This document shows positions 48,663 to 59,655 of a stretch of 64,000 bases of DNA, piece by piece. A program made the translations under genes and the position numbers. Every line of letters begins with the position of its first letter. Within the stretch, counting starts at the first letter, position 1. Source of the DNA: Combretum micranthum (lineage: Eukaryota; Streptophyta; Magnoliopsida; Myrtales; Combretaceae); contig JAMXBD010000823.1 in the NCBI GenBank assembly GCA_024138025.1, positions 496,001-560,000 on the forward strand, read 5' to 3'. The notes beneath the pieces were generated by a model. The model was given only the letters and a program-made list of their open reading frames with translations. It searched no databases and had not been told where the DNA came from.

Positions 48663-49325
48663 GTTTCCATAATTAGTCTTCAGACTGAGCATAGAATAGA
48701 GTTTTGAAATGCACATTTTATAAGTTTTTGTGAAGAACAAGGCATATCTCATAATTTATTAGCTTCATACACCTCTCAACGAAATGCAGTTATGGAACAC
48801 AAGAATAGAACTTTATAATAAATGACTAGATCCATGTTAAATGAAAGTGGAATTGTTGAGTATTTCTTGGCAGAAGTAGTGTCTACAACTTACTATATCA
48901 TCGATAGAGTATACATTTAGCCGATGACATCATAGACCGCTTATGAACTCTTTCGAGGTAAGAGCCCAATGTTTCTTATTTTCATGTGTTTGGTTCTATG
49001 TGTTTTTTTTTTAAATGAATGCTCTTAATCTTGGTAAGTTCAATGAAAGATCTTATGAAGCTATATTTTTGGGATATTCTTTGAATAGTCATGCTTATCA
49101 TATGTTTAATAAATCTTCTAAAACTATTGAAAAATCAATTAATGTTAAGTTTGTTGAAGACATAAACGATGATGGGATTGATGATGAAAGGGAATCTAAA
49201 TATAAAGAAGAATATGGTTCAGAACCAAAGTTCGAAGCATTAGCTATTGAAACTCAGGGATTCGATTCCCCAAAATGTATTCTAGAGGATAATATAGAAG
49301 GTACTCCAGAATCTAAAGAATCTTA
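48663..49325 (+). pseudogene. Copia integrase, C-terminal part
   Basis: Resumes the core interrupted at 40425. SLQTEHRIEF stands for the usual SDHGGEF, so the second catalytic Asp is Glu. Next come FCEEQGISHN and VMEHKNRTL, which retains the third catalytic residue (Glu). Stops near 48708 and 48817 interrupt the frame. The 103-codon frame from 49015 gives LGKFNERSYEAIFLGYSLNS and the acidic linker to RT. It ends at a stop at 49324. Confidence 0.8.
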
Positions 49326-50080
49326 AACAGAAACTTCTAAGGCTTGGAGATATAAATCTGCTCATCCTCCTAAACAAATAATAGGTAACGTTTAGTTTAG
49401 TGTTAAAACAAAAGTTGGTTTATGAGATTTTAAAAGTTACTTTGCCTTGTTATATGAGTTTTAACCTAACAATGTTGAGGAAGCATTGAATGATAATAGT
49501 TGGATAATGCCATGCAAGATGAGTTAAATCAATTTCGAAGAAATAATGCATGGAATTTAGTACCTAGAACTAAAAGAAAATTTGTAATTGGAACTAAATG
49601 GGTGTTTAAAAACAAATTGGGTGAAAATGGCAAAATAATTAGAAATAAAGCAAGATTAGTGGCTAAAGGTTATTCACAAGAAGAAGGAATTGACTTTGTT
49701 GAAACATATGCACTATTGCTAGATTAGAATCAATTCGTTTGATGCTTATATATGCATGTTATAAAAATTTTAATGTTTTCCAAATGGATATGAAGAGTGC
49801 TTTTCTAAATGGTTTTATAAAAGAAGAGGTATATGTTGAACAACAACCTGGTTTTGAAGATCCTTTTAAAAATGATTATGTTTTCAAACTAAATAAAGCT
49901 TTATATGGTTTAAAACAAGCCCCAAGAGTATGGTATGAAAGAGTAAGTTAGTTTTTAATCTCAAAAGGATTTCAAAGAGGAACTATTGACACAACTTTGT
50001 TTATGAAGACATATGATAAGATATTTTGGTTATGCAAATATATGTAGATGATATAATATGTGGATCCACTAATAAGTTAT
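49326..50080 (+). pseudogene. Copia reverse transcriptase, N-terminal half
   Basis: Two long frames hold conserved RT sequence: MQDELNQFRRNNAWNLVPR, GTKWVFKNKLGENGKI and RLVAKGYSQEEGIDF (49500-49725), then FQMDMKSAFLNG, EEVYVEQQPGFEDPF and LNKALYGLKQAPRVWYER (49739-49950). The motif A Asp (MDMK) is intact. YVDD is readable at 50041-50052 but one frame away from the preceding stretch, and a stop follows VWYERVS. The sequence is cut at 50080 by the next LTR, so the thumb and RNase H are missing. It is related to the RT relic of copia element 1, which holds the complementary C-terminal half. Confidence 0.85.
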
Positions 50081-51720
50081 TGTAACACCCTAACCTGAAG
50101 GCATTACAACCCACCACGTGTTCTTACTTGAGATGGACATACTAAGGCTATTATTTCACTGAACCACAAATATATATATTTTTTTCAATACTCACGTAAA
50201 AAGGAGACCTCTTTTAAAATATTTCATATAACAAAACTTCTGATTAACTTCGTCGGCATAAACCAAGGCTAACTCAAATTAAACTTAAAACATTAAAAGG
50301 AAACTCTCATAAGATTTCACAACTTATAAAAGAAATATAAATCTTCTTATAGTCTTCAAATAGCCCTAGTCTTTAGTCCAAAGCAATTCTAAAATTTAGT
50401 AGAATAATCAAGTCCACTATCATCCTCTCCATAGTTTATATAGACATTTTAGTCTGACAGATCAAAACTACTGGATCTTCACATGTTCCTAAAAAAGATT
50501 AAGGAATGAGCACAAAGGCCTCGTTGCTATCCCATGAAACACATGCACATGAATAGGCATCATAATATTTCACATATAACCTAATGACTAATGCAGCAAA
50601 CATAGGATTATTATATTCAATTAGTCAGATAAGCAACACAATTCAGAACTATCTGCGATTCGTCCCAAACCCGAAGTAGCTCATGCCTCCGTAAAAACAA
50701 TCAATATGAAAATAGGTAATATATACATATATGGTGTTAGGAATCTCCCATAACCCCAGAGTACTATAATCATAGCACTTCTTAAACTACTAGAATCATT
50801 TTTGTGTACAACTCTATTCAGAACAATGCCACACACAGATCATTAGGGTGTTGTGTTAGTATTATAGTACTGCTTGGTTAACCACAGCCGAGAACAAACA
50901 ACAAAGGTTCAATTTCAAACCAGATAAAAATTAGATTAAGTTATAATTTTAAGCCTACAAGCACAAACAACAAGCAAGGTAAGGTTGTACATGTAATCAA
51001 TTTCAGGAACAGAAACCTTAATCTCACAGAACACCTGTTCATAACCAATTACTTAATTTTAATAAGATAACCCTAATCTCAACATCTAAAATCCTAAACT
51101 GAAAAGAATTACAAATCCTAAACTACAAACTTTCTCTTTTGATGAAAATAAAATCAGAATCTCTAAAAGAATACGATTTCTCCAAAAACTCCTCCTAAAA
51201 TTATGACTTCCTTCAATCATCAACAATAATTTTAGAAAAGATTATATTTTAGATCACTAAAAGAAAAGAAAAGATTAAACTTACCTATTTCTGGTTTCTT
51301 GTTCTTCCTTGATTGTAAAACACCAATTCTCTAACAAGGCTTAGGGTTTTTCCTCAAAATTCCCTTCAATTATCAAAAGAAACCTTAGAAAGAGATAAAT
51401 CCTTAGATTGCTAAAGAATTCAATGATAACTAACTCATCTTGATCTTGACCCTTGATTTCTCTTGATGGTAAGATCACTATAATAGAGGATTTTGAGAGA
51501 ATTCTAGGCTTATGAATGATTTCGAAAAAGAAGGATGCCTAAGATATAAAGAAAACATGAATTAAATTCCGTGTAGGAAAGGCTCGCGGCTTAGGTGTGA
51601 AAGTTTGTGGCCTAAATACCAAACGTCGCTACTGAGATCGTGAAGGCCTAAACACCACAATTGGCTTAAATGCCTAAGATATAGAGAAAACATTCAATTG
51701 GTAATTTTTTAACAGGTCGT
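50081..51720 (-). mobile_element. Long LTR fragment beginning TGTAACACCC; right end not resolved
   Basis: TGTAACACCCTAACC begins abruptly inside the copia RT, right after AATAAGTTAT. The minus-strand end would therefore be GGGTGTTACA, a common Ty3/gypsy LTR terminus. Contents resemble the other long LTRs in outline (AAGGTAAG near 50975, CCCAAACCCGAAGTAGC near 50670). Near the right side a roughly 135-bp segment is duplicated (ATGCCTAAGATATA at 51536 and 51671). I could not find a matching GTTAT duplicate or a TG/CA end on the right; 51720 is a guess at where the related sequence stops. Confidence 0.45.
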
Positions 51721-51839
51721 TTAGTTTGTCTTTGGTCTGTGTTTGTGGTTTAATTGAATGTGTTTGGGTTAGAGTGTGTATGGGGTAATGTTTGGGTCAA
51801 AGTATATAGGTGTTTATTAAATTGTAATGATGGATTAGA

Positions 51840-52540
51840 CGAATAAAAAGTAAAACTATTGTTATATGGTTTGAAAGAATCAAAACGATCATTAAGCCTA
51901 TCTTCGTGCATCCTAGATAGCCACATAAAATCAACAAAAGATTGGGTCTAGAAATTTGCACCTCACGTCATATAGTAGGCTTTAAACCATAAGCAAAGCA
52001 ACACATAAGAAAGGACTTCGATAATCCCACATTTCTATTAGATAGGGCTTCAAACTAAGATTGATACCCGGTTATTATTGTAGTTTGAATCAACTTTGAC
52101 AATTTTCCATATACATCTTCAGATGCAGATGGGAAAAATCTTGCTAATATAGCATCACAAATTTCTTTCAAGAACTTAATTGTTGATTTAGGTATATCCA
52201 TTTGTACTACTACAATGCGTCTCCTTCAAGTAGGAAACTTGCAATTATAATTTTTTGTTCTTCTTGAATCTAATGAAAAGTGAAGAACTGATCTACTTTA
52301 AACATCTCAGCAAAATCTTATTGATATAGCATCGACAAATTTTGGGAATTTCCAACTCGATGGAAATGATGAATCCACATTATTGCTATCCAACTGATCA
52401 TTCTAGGAAGCAATGTAGTTCTAATTTAACTTAACTTTTTCCATGCGAATGGATAGTTGGGTGAAAGATTCTTACATAGCCATTAACGAATTCTTCAAAG
52501 TATCCATATCAGTAGCTTGAGTTTGATTCCTAGTCTTCAT
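51840..52540 (-). pseudogene. Ty3/gypsy gag, N-terminal part, decayed
   Basis: On the minus strand from an ATG at 52540 the translation gives MKTRNQTQATDMDTLKNSLM, then WKFPKF(V)DA, KFLKEICDAILARFFPSA, EDVYGKLSKLIQT, FEALSNRNVGLSK and CCFAYGLKPTI. This is the retrotransposon gag domain with its usual spacing. At least six stops and several frameshifts interrupt it. The start lies about 25 bp from a primer-site-like TTTGGTGCTCTCG, as expected. No later gag or pol domain was found before 51720. Confidence 0.72.
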
Positions 52541-52735
52541 GAATGCTAGACGAGAGCACCAAATATTAAAGCTCAAATACAGCTTAACCAACTATTGTGC
52601 AATACCCTACTATATAAACTCTCCTCAACACACCACTTTCCCTTTCCACTTTCACCTCTCTCGAGTCTTCTTTATGCAGCCAAGTACACTACAAACCCTA
52701 AATTCTCTAAATGTATTGTGCTCTTGATTTGTAAC
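52541..52735 (-). repeat. 5' LTR/leader fragment of the decayed gypsy element, interrupted by two family A LTRs
   Basis: Minus-strand TTTGGTGCTCTCGTCTAGC just upstream of gag looks like a primer-site region. Further upstream is a TATA-like TTTATATAG (about 52610-52618). The sequence is split at 52735 by family A copy 4 and resumes at 56109-56177 before copy 5. The LTR start was not found. Confidence 0.4.
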
Positions 52736-55700
52736 TGTAAACCCCGGTATTCTCGGTAGCTAGGAAACCCTCGGAAGATTGGAAGCGAAACCCTAATCCG
52801 ATCAGGTTGAGTCTTGTGAGTGAAGCCTAGGAACCCTAAAATCCGGCTTTTCTTCGGTTTCATAGTAAAATAAATATTATGAAGTAAATGAATTTGAATT
52901 ATTGTTCTAAAGTACATTTCAAACCTTTGAAAGTTTTAAATTCGGGAATTTTTCAATTCCGGGCCTTCCCGAGCCCAATTACGGAAAAGCGTGCCCCGAA
53001 CCACGGATTCAGAAAAATGTTCCGGAATATTCATTAGAACCGTAATTTTATAAGGATTCCAAAAATATCAATTTCATAATTTTCCGAGCTATAAAAGTTA
53101 CAGTTATAGCTTTTCCCGTGTTTTCGATACAACCGGTAAAGTAGATGTCTTGTCTACTATTCACAAGTACAACCTACACTACACACTACCCATACCCTAT
53201 TCTTACATCCTTACAACTACTCATTTCAATTTTCTTTTCCAAGAAATTTTGTCTCTAAACAATTATCACATTTATTACATTTTATTTACTAAATTACAAA
53301 ATTCAATTTTTCAAAACTCACCACACACACACACACTCCTTAATGGCCGGCGCCCCTCCCTCAATTCCCCTCTCATTTAATTATTTTTACTCCATTTAGT
53401 AAAGCTAAACCCAAATTACTTGATATATATACTAAATGTTCTCTCTCTCTCTTCATTTCTTTCATTTTAACTTTTGAAAAAGGATCAAAACCCTCTCTTC
53501 TCCTCTCATTGCCGAGCACTCCCCTCCCCCATTCCCTTACAATTTCAACTTTGTTTCTTCTCCATTTCCATCTCAAGACTCCTTTGGTATGTTGATTCAA
53601 GTCTTGTTCTTCCTAGTTCTTGTAATGGCAAGACCATATCTTGTGTGTTTCCTCATTAAATCCCAATGAGCTAATGCTAGGGACATGGAAACACATGAAC
53701 AAGAATGTCAAGCCATCACAAGACATGGATCTAATGTTTAGATGTGTTTTTGTTAAGATCTCATCTTGTTCATGCATGTAAAGTAGTGATCTTGCACATA
53801 TATTGTTGTTCATGCCATGAGATCCATGCTTTATATATCATATGTAGTAGATCTAAGGTTTAGACATTCACAACTTCATGTACATGCATGATCATAGGTT
53901 CATTTTGCTTTATATGCTTTGATGATCATAAGAATGAAGTCTTGTTCATGTATAGAGATGTTAGATAGTAGATCTTCACATATAGAAGGCAAGAACATTG
54001 AAAAAGGAAGGACTTTGTCAAATATGAAAAGTTGAAAATTCGGATGAAATGGAAACCCTACTTAAAAACCCCAAAATCACTTTCAAACTCATATTTCATA
54101 AGAAAAATGGAGGGTATGTGTAATAGACATGTTGAAGGAATTATTTTCATAAGTTTAGATGAGTTTAGGCATAATAAAAATAAAAAACAAGAGTGAAGTT
54201 AGAAGGAAAAATGTTGACTTTGGATGTGTAGTCAAATTCGTAATTTTGGGTAATGCCTAAATAAACACTTAGTATTTAAGTCTAAATGGATGTTTTATAA
54301 GCTAAATGAAGTCCTTAGAAATATATATATTGGAGCTTCACTTTTTAATATTAGACAAGATTTTCCTTAAGAAAAATGCAAGAAAATGAAATTTGGAAAA
54401 TTCGGATTTTACAAGTAGCTTATTTAAAAACATGTTTACCAAATGAAAAATGTGAATTTTTATGCATGAATGGAGGCCATGACTATTATAGACTTTGGGA
54501 ACTTATTTTTAGATAGAAAACATGTGGACTACAAGACTAAAAGCCAAAGAAACCCTAAGGAGTATAATGTGGAAAAATAGTCTACTAGAAATAACCTTTG
54601 CAAATTTTCTAACACTTAGGAGTTCATAAGGGTTTATTACCACAAAAATTATCATGACCATGCACATATTGAGTTCATTACATGGCATACACATTAGTAG
54701 TTCATTCCTATATCATTCATGCATGAATCACCAACTAGGAACATTTCTTATCAAAAGCAAAGCACATTTTCGAAATTGGATCAATTGCGGAACAGAACTG
54801 ATCCCACTGTTCCGTGACCTTACTATTTTCAAAACTTGAATTTAATATTAGAAATAGATAGATCTTTCGAAGTAGATGAAGATCGATATAAAATTTGCGA
54901 AATTCCGAGTTAAAATGACCAAGTTATGGCCGTTTTAAGTCGGGACTTCCGCAAATAGCGAGAAATCCGAATTCAACTAGTCTAGATGTATAGTTTGATT
55001 TAGTTACATGATGAGAATCTCATTAGGATTATTCTTGCTTGGTAGGTGATCCCGAGCAGGACGACACTCTACCTCCCGACTACTATTATTAGAAGTTGGC
55101 GTCCAATGGCCGAGTGAGTTTACTTCCACTCTCAATTAATGATTGTGATTGTAATGTAGTGGCACTAGTGGTGTAGGCAAAGATAAAAGAAATTGTATAT
55201 GCATGATGGGGTATATGGGAATTGTTTTGTTGTTATTGTTGATATGTGAATGGAGCTTAAGGAATATCGAAACCGGGTGTTAAGATATTGACTGTTTTAC
55301 TAGTATCTTATGATGAATGTCTGCGAAACTTGTTGGTCACTTAAAAGAATTGAATTAATGAATATTCGACTCCAACTGTAAATTGAATTCATTCATGTCA
55401 CGATGGGGTTGGAGCATTCGCATTTGTTGGTTAATCGTGATCCATAAAACGAAATTGTTGGTTAATCGTGATCCATAAAACGAAGTTTTGTTAGTTGACC
55501 GTGAGCTTAAACGGCGTCGTACCGCAGGATTCGTTAATCTGCTAACCCGGGATGGAGGGCGTAAGTCCATCCACATATGATTTGGACGGTCTTTGCTGAA
55601 TCATTTGTTTGATGCATACACTTGCCTGAATAATACTTGTTTGACTGAATTATGTTTAATTGCGTTATGGAAGTATTGCTCACTAAGCTAGTTAGCTTAC

Positions 55701-56103
55701 GCCCCCATAGTTTCTATCTTTTGCAGCATGATTTTATATGGCTTAGGCCGAGACAAGCCACAGCAGGTACCAGATAGGAGTTTCCCATAGAAGTTTAATC
55801 CATTCCTTTTTGTATAGACTTCCATTGGAAACTAAAGACTCTGGATGACTGTAATAGACTGTTATTCTTTTGCGGGGGAATGCCCCTTAGATCTTGTAAA
55901 CTTTAAATTATGCGTTTTGATTTATTATCTATGGCTAATGAATGCCTCGTTAAACTGTTTAACTCCATTTGTTGAAGTATTCTATTCGTAAAGGAACGCT
56001 TTACATCTACTTAAGACTTCCGAAGGCCCCAGGTAGGGAGCTCGAGAGTCTTACTTAGTATGTGGCAGGCTGTTACGTTTAGAATACCCTACGGGGCGTG
56101 ACA
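52736..56103 (+). mobile_element. Solo LTR, family A copy 4 (3368 bp), TSD GTAAC
   Basis: Starts TGTAAACCCCGGTATTC and ends CGGGGCGTGACA, with perfect GTAAC at 52731-52735 and 56104-56108. It contains the GAGCTATAAAAG...ACCGGTAAAG region (about 53084-53138), the conserved block (54841-54940), a short tandem array (55424-55505), GGGCGTAAGTCCATCC (55556), and CTCACTAAGCTAGTTAGC (55679). Among the family A copies it has the clearest matched ends and is the best reference for length and orientation. The short frames inside are not genes. Confidence 0.85.
55424..55505 (+). repeat. 36-bp tandem repeat in family A copy 4
   Basis: TGTTGGTTAATCGTGATCC followed by ATAAAACGAA occurs twice, with a diverged third start (GTTAGTTGACCGTGAGC). 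It lies at the place where copy 3 has its 57-bp array. Confidence 0.75.
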
Positions 56104-56177
56104 GTAACCACATTTCTTGTGTTTCTTTGTAGGTTTGCACATAGATTAGCGAATTCAAGTCTGTTAGAACTCCTAAA

Positions 56178-59100
56178 TGTCACGCCTCAAAGGATATCCT
56201 AAACGTAACAGCTCGACACACTCAATATTAAAGCTTAAGTATGATAACTTTAGTCATTCCTAGAAGCTTCGGTATTAAGTGTAAGTTGTGCTTTCAAAAA
56301 TTTAGAGGACCATGCTTTGGAATTATGAAGCTTAAGAAGATCCAACAACAAATTAAGAAAAGAGGATTCATAATCTTCATTCATTCATAATAATTGTCTT
56401 ACAAGTCTTAGGGGCATTCCCCTGCCAAAATAACTATAATCTATTACAAAAATTTTCTAGGAAGTCTATATCTAAACTAATGCTAAACTTCATCTAAGAA
56501 TTTCTTAACCAAAATGGGAAAATACCTTGCTACAGAGTCCACGTGGCCTCAACCACAAATAGTTAAACTGTAAAAGATATCTATAAAGGTATAAGCTAAT
56601 AAGCTTAGTGAGAATTATTACCGTAAGTAAATTCTTGTGTAGGAAAATTCAAACCAGTTATTTAAGCAATCAAGTAAAGTACAACATACATGTGAGTAAA
56701 CAAGGCATATAGTTTTCCGGAAACTATATGTTGAATGGATTTATACCCTCCATTTGGGGTTTGGTGATGTATAATCTCAAAACGAGTAGTTTTAGTTAAG
56801 TTATGCTTTCGATCATTACCGCCAAGCATATAAAGTCTACTCGGGCTAAGCCATGCCTTCGAATTTCCGTTAAGTATTGGTTTGATTCCATGTCGCCAAG
56901 TAATCACTTTCGATCATAACAGCCAAGTGTTGCTTTCAACCATGCTACTATCCTTTTCACTCGATGATAATAACCCATACAATGTGACTCACTTCTTGGT
57001 ATGCATAAATAAATTTATTTAAGATATCATAGCATCATTATTATTAAATTTAAGGTGATTATAGAATTTCATACATATCAAGTGCTATACTAAAACAACT
57101 AATTACGTACAATCAATTCTGGCCTCGATATTCTTAGAATTCTTTCAACAATTTTCACATACATATCAATTTGTCTTTTCTTAATTCTAATGCGACTAAA
57201 CTACAAGCACAACAATAAAGTAAAGCATTTTAAGGAAATAAACTAACGTTGCCATGTCGACACTTCTTCTAAATGATGAGTCGCTAAAACAATCCACTTA
57301 GTCGAAATAATCTTCAGGATACGGTATTCTTTCTCAAAATTACCTAGTCAAGGAAAATACAAAAAAAGTATTTCTTGATAACTTTCTTGAAATTTTTCAT
57401 AAGAACGTCAAAGTTCATATAAAAGATGATTCTAATTAAAAATGGCCATAACTTGATCATTTTAACTCGGAATTGCGTATATAATATACCGATATCGATC
57501 TATTCGAAAAGATCTATCCATTTCTAAAACTATTTTCATCAAACTAAATCATTTAGGCTCCAAAACAGTGCGATCAGATTCACCATGAATTTTCCCATCC
57601 CAAAACCAGTTTGTTTCAATCATTAAACTATCTAAAAATTGCTTTGATAAATACTTAGTTATCTATATAGTTGAGAAATTCATTTTTCATAGATATATAG
57701 CTCACATTTCATCCATGCTCAAGTGTTTGTTGTCCAACCAAATTTCTTGAGTAAAATAATATTAATTAAAAGTGTAGAAAAACCATAGTTTATAAGAAAT
57801 CTATTTGCTAAATCCTCTAAAATGAACATTTTGTTTCTTTTGTTTTCAAAGAATTATTTCATGTTTATCTTACTATTTTTTCTTAAAGACTTTTTAATAC
57901 TATTAGATTTCTCTATTTTCTTTTAGGATTTTTCAATATCAGTGTCACTCTTTGTACAATTTTTTTTTATCATTACTCGAAAAATCTTGGTTTGAAAACT
58001 CTCATTCCCTTTTTATGCGGTATCCTTATATTATGTTTGTATGGAAAATATTTAGTACCAAAAGTCATCTTCTTTTGAAAAACAAGGTAATATAGAAATC
58101 ATTAAAAAGCTTTTCAAAATAAGAGTAGTTTTTAAAATTGTAGTGAGTTCTTCCTAAAGTCTTGAAAGGAATAAATTTACTTTTGTTAAACCATAGATTC
58201 TAAATTTCATATAAAACCATCCTTAGGTGACAAAATCTCCTTTTTGTAAAAGTATCAGTGAAGCTTAAAGGTTTGGACAATAATTTTATGGGCATGATTA
58301 TGAGAAATAATAACAAGCAAAAGTGACATAAATAATAAATAAAGTCAAGTATTGGGAGTCTTAGCTTCTTCAAAGCTCTCGGGACTAAGAAGTATACTAG
58401 TCCTAAAAAGAGAGAAAATTGTTTTAACTTGATGAGGATAAGTTTAAGACTAGAGACTAGTCTTAAAACAACATGAAATAAATAAATTGCAAACAAAGAA
58501 GTAAATAAATTGCTTTGCATGAAAGTAAATAAATTGCAAGTGAGCTTATATGCTCTAAAAAATATATATCTATATATAGATACATAATTATACTTAGTTA
58601 GAGATAGTAACAATAATAATATGAGCAAGGTAAAGTAACGACATACATGTATAAATAGATATTCATGAACAAGAACAATACATGAACATAATGTAGCTTC
58701 CATAACATTTAGTTTTTGGAAACTCACACCACGGTCATATAAAGTTACATGACATGGGAAGAAGAACATAATAAGAGAAATTTTACCTAAAAGGATTTTT
58801 GGAGTAATATGGGTTTTATGGATGTAGAAGGGGTTTGAGAGTGTTTGGGAGAGTATATGGGGAGAGTTTTGAGAGGAGAATTTTAGAGAGATTCGGTAGT
58901 GAATTTGTAGGTAGTAAATATGTGAATGAAGTGAAAGAGGAGGGAGGTATTTATAGGAAAATGAGGAGTAAATTTTATGGGTTTTAAATAAAGAAAAATT
59001 AAAAGAAATTGAGTGGGTGAGAAGGGGTGCGTTGGCCATCAACGGAGAGAGGGGGAAGAGAGTTTAATTTTTATATTTTTGTTGATTAAATATAATAATA

Positions 59101-59655
59101 AGTATAGTAGATGTGAAATAAATTTATGGGAAAGGTAAAAAATAAAGATAATAGGTGCATAGAGTGTAAGAATAGGTGTTAGAAAAATAGAGATAAATGA
59201 ATAGTGTGGAATAGTAATGAATAGTATGATGTAAAGTAGATATGACTAATAAAGTACCGGTAGTAAGAAAATACGTGTATAATTACGATATCTGTTATTT
59301 TTACTTACCGAAAAATTATAAAACTGATATTTTTGAAGACCTTATATTTTTATAAGTCCAACAGTATATCCAAAATATTTTTACTATTCCGAGTTTCGGG
59401 ACACGTTTTTCAAGAACCGCATCCGTTCCGGTTCAAAACGATTTGCGGTTTTACTAATATGATCTTTTTAAGCTTCCTTATGCTATTACGAACTATTCTA
59501 CATACTAATTTTTCACTTACTTTCTTAAGGTTACGAACACGGATTGCCGGACTTAAACTATTACGTCTAACTAGGGTTTTTTTATTTTATGGTTTCCGGT
59601 TGACCTTCTAATTAGGGTTTAAGTTAAGCCGATCACAAAACTTTGGGGGTTTACA
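56178..59655 (-). mobile_element. Solo LTR, family A copy 5 (3478 bp)
   Basis: On the plus strand it starts TGTCACGCCTCAAAGG and ends GGGGGTTTACA. The flanks CTAAA and CTTGA agree in only three of five bases, so the target duplication is weak. Block order matches copies 1 and 2: CTTAGTGAGAATTATT (56603), a GCCAAG-repeat region (56820-56935), the conserved block (57437-57553), the GGACTAAGAAG...ACTAGTCC stretch (58380-58470), and CCGGTAGTAAGAAAATACG (59257). The 280-codon minus-strand frame (58200-59042) is low-complexity hydrophobic sequence over this non-coding region, not a gene. Confidence 0.75.

Larger units (their letters stand above)
34825..50080 (+). mobile_element. Ty1/copia element 2 (Sirevirus-like), split by nested insertions and lacking a 3' end
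   Basis: Plus-strand coding order is LTR, gag, protease, integrase, RT. Continuous copia reading is recovered by removing two inserts with their target duplicates: the gypsy element at 37386-39891 and the LTR pair at 40426-48662. The LTR start TGTTGGTTTCTC...GATTTTGATGATAACAAA matches Sirevirus LTRs. The junction from LTR (about 36165) to the middle of gag shows that the primer site and N-terminal gag are deleted. Copia sequence stops at 50080, in the codons just after YVDD, where another LTR (TGTAACACCC) begins. Neither RNase H nor a 3' LTR was found downstream. Confidence 0.82.

Noticed and set aside
50081..52735. A complete minus-strand gypsy element with 50081-51720 as 3' LTR and 52541 onward as 5' LTR
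   Set aside because: The two candidate LTR ends do not match: GGGTGTTACA on one side, TTTAATATT next to the primer-site region on the other. They are treated as separate elements.
58200..59042. 280-codon minus-strand open frame, the longest in the window
   Set aside because: It lies wholly inside family A LTR copy 5. The product is Leu/Phe/Ser-rich low-complexity sequence without a domain, and the homologous regions of other copies are not open.
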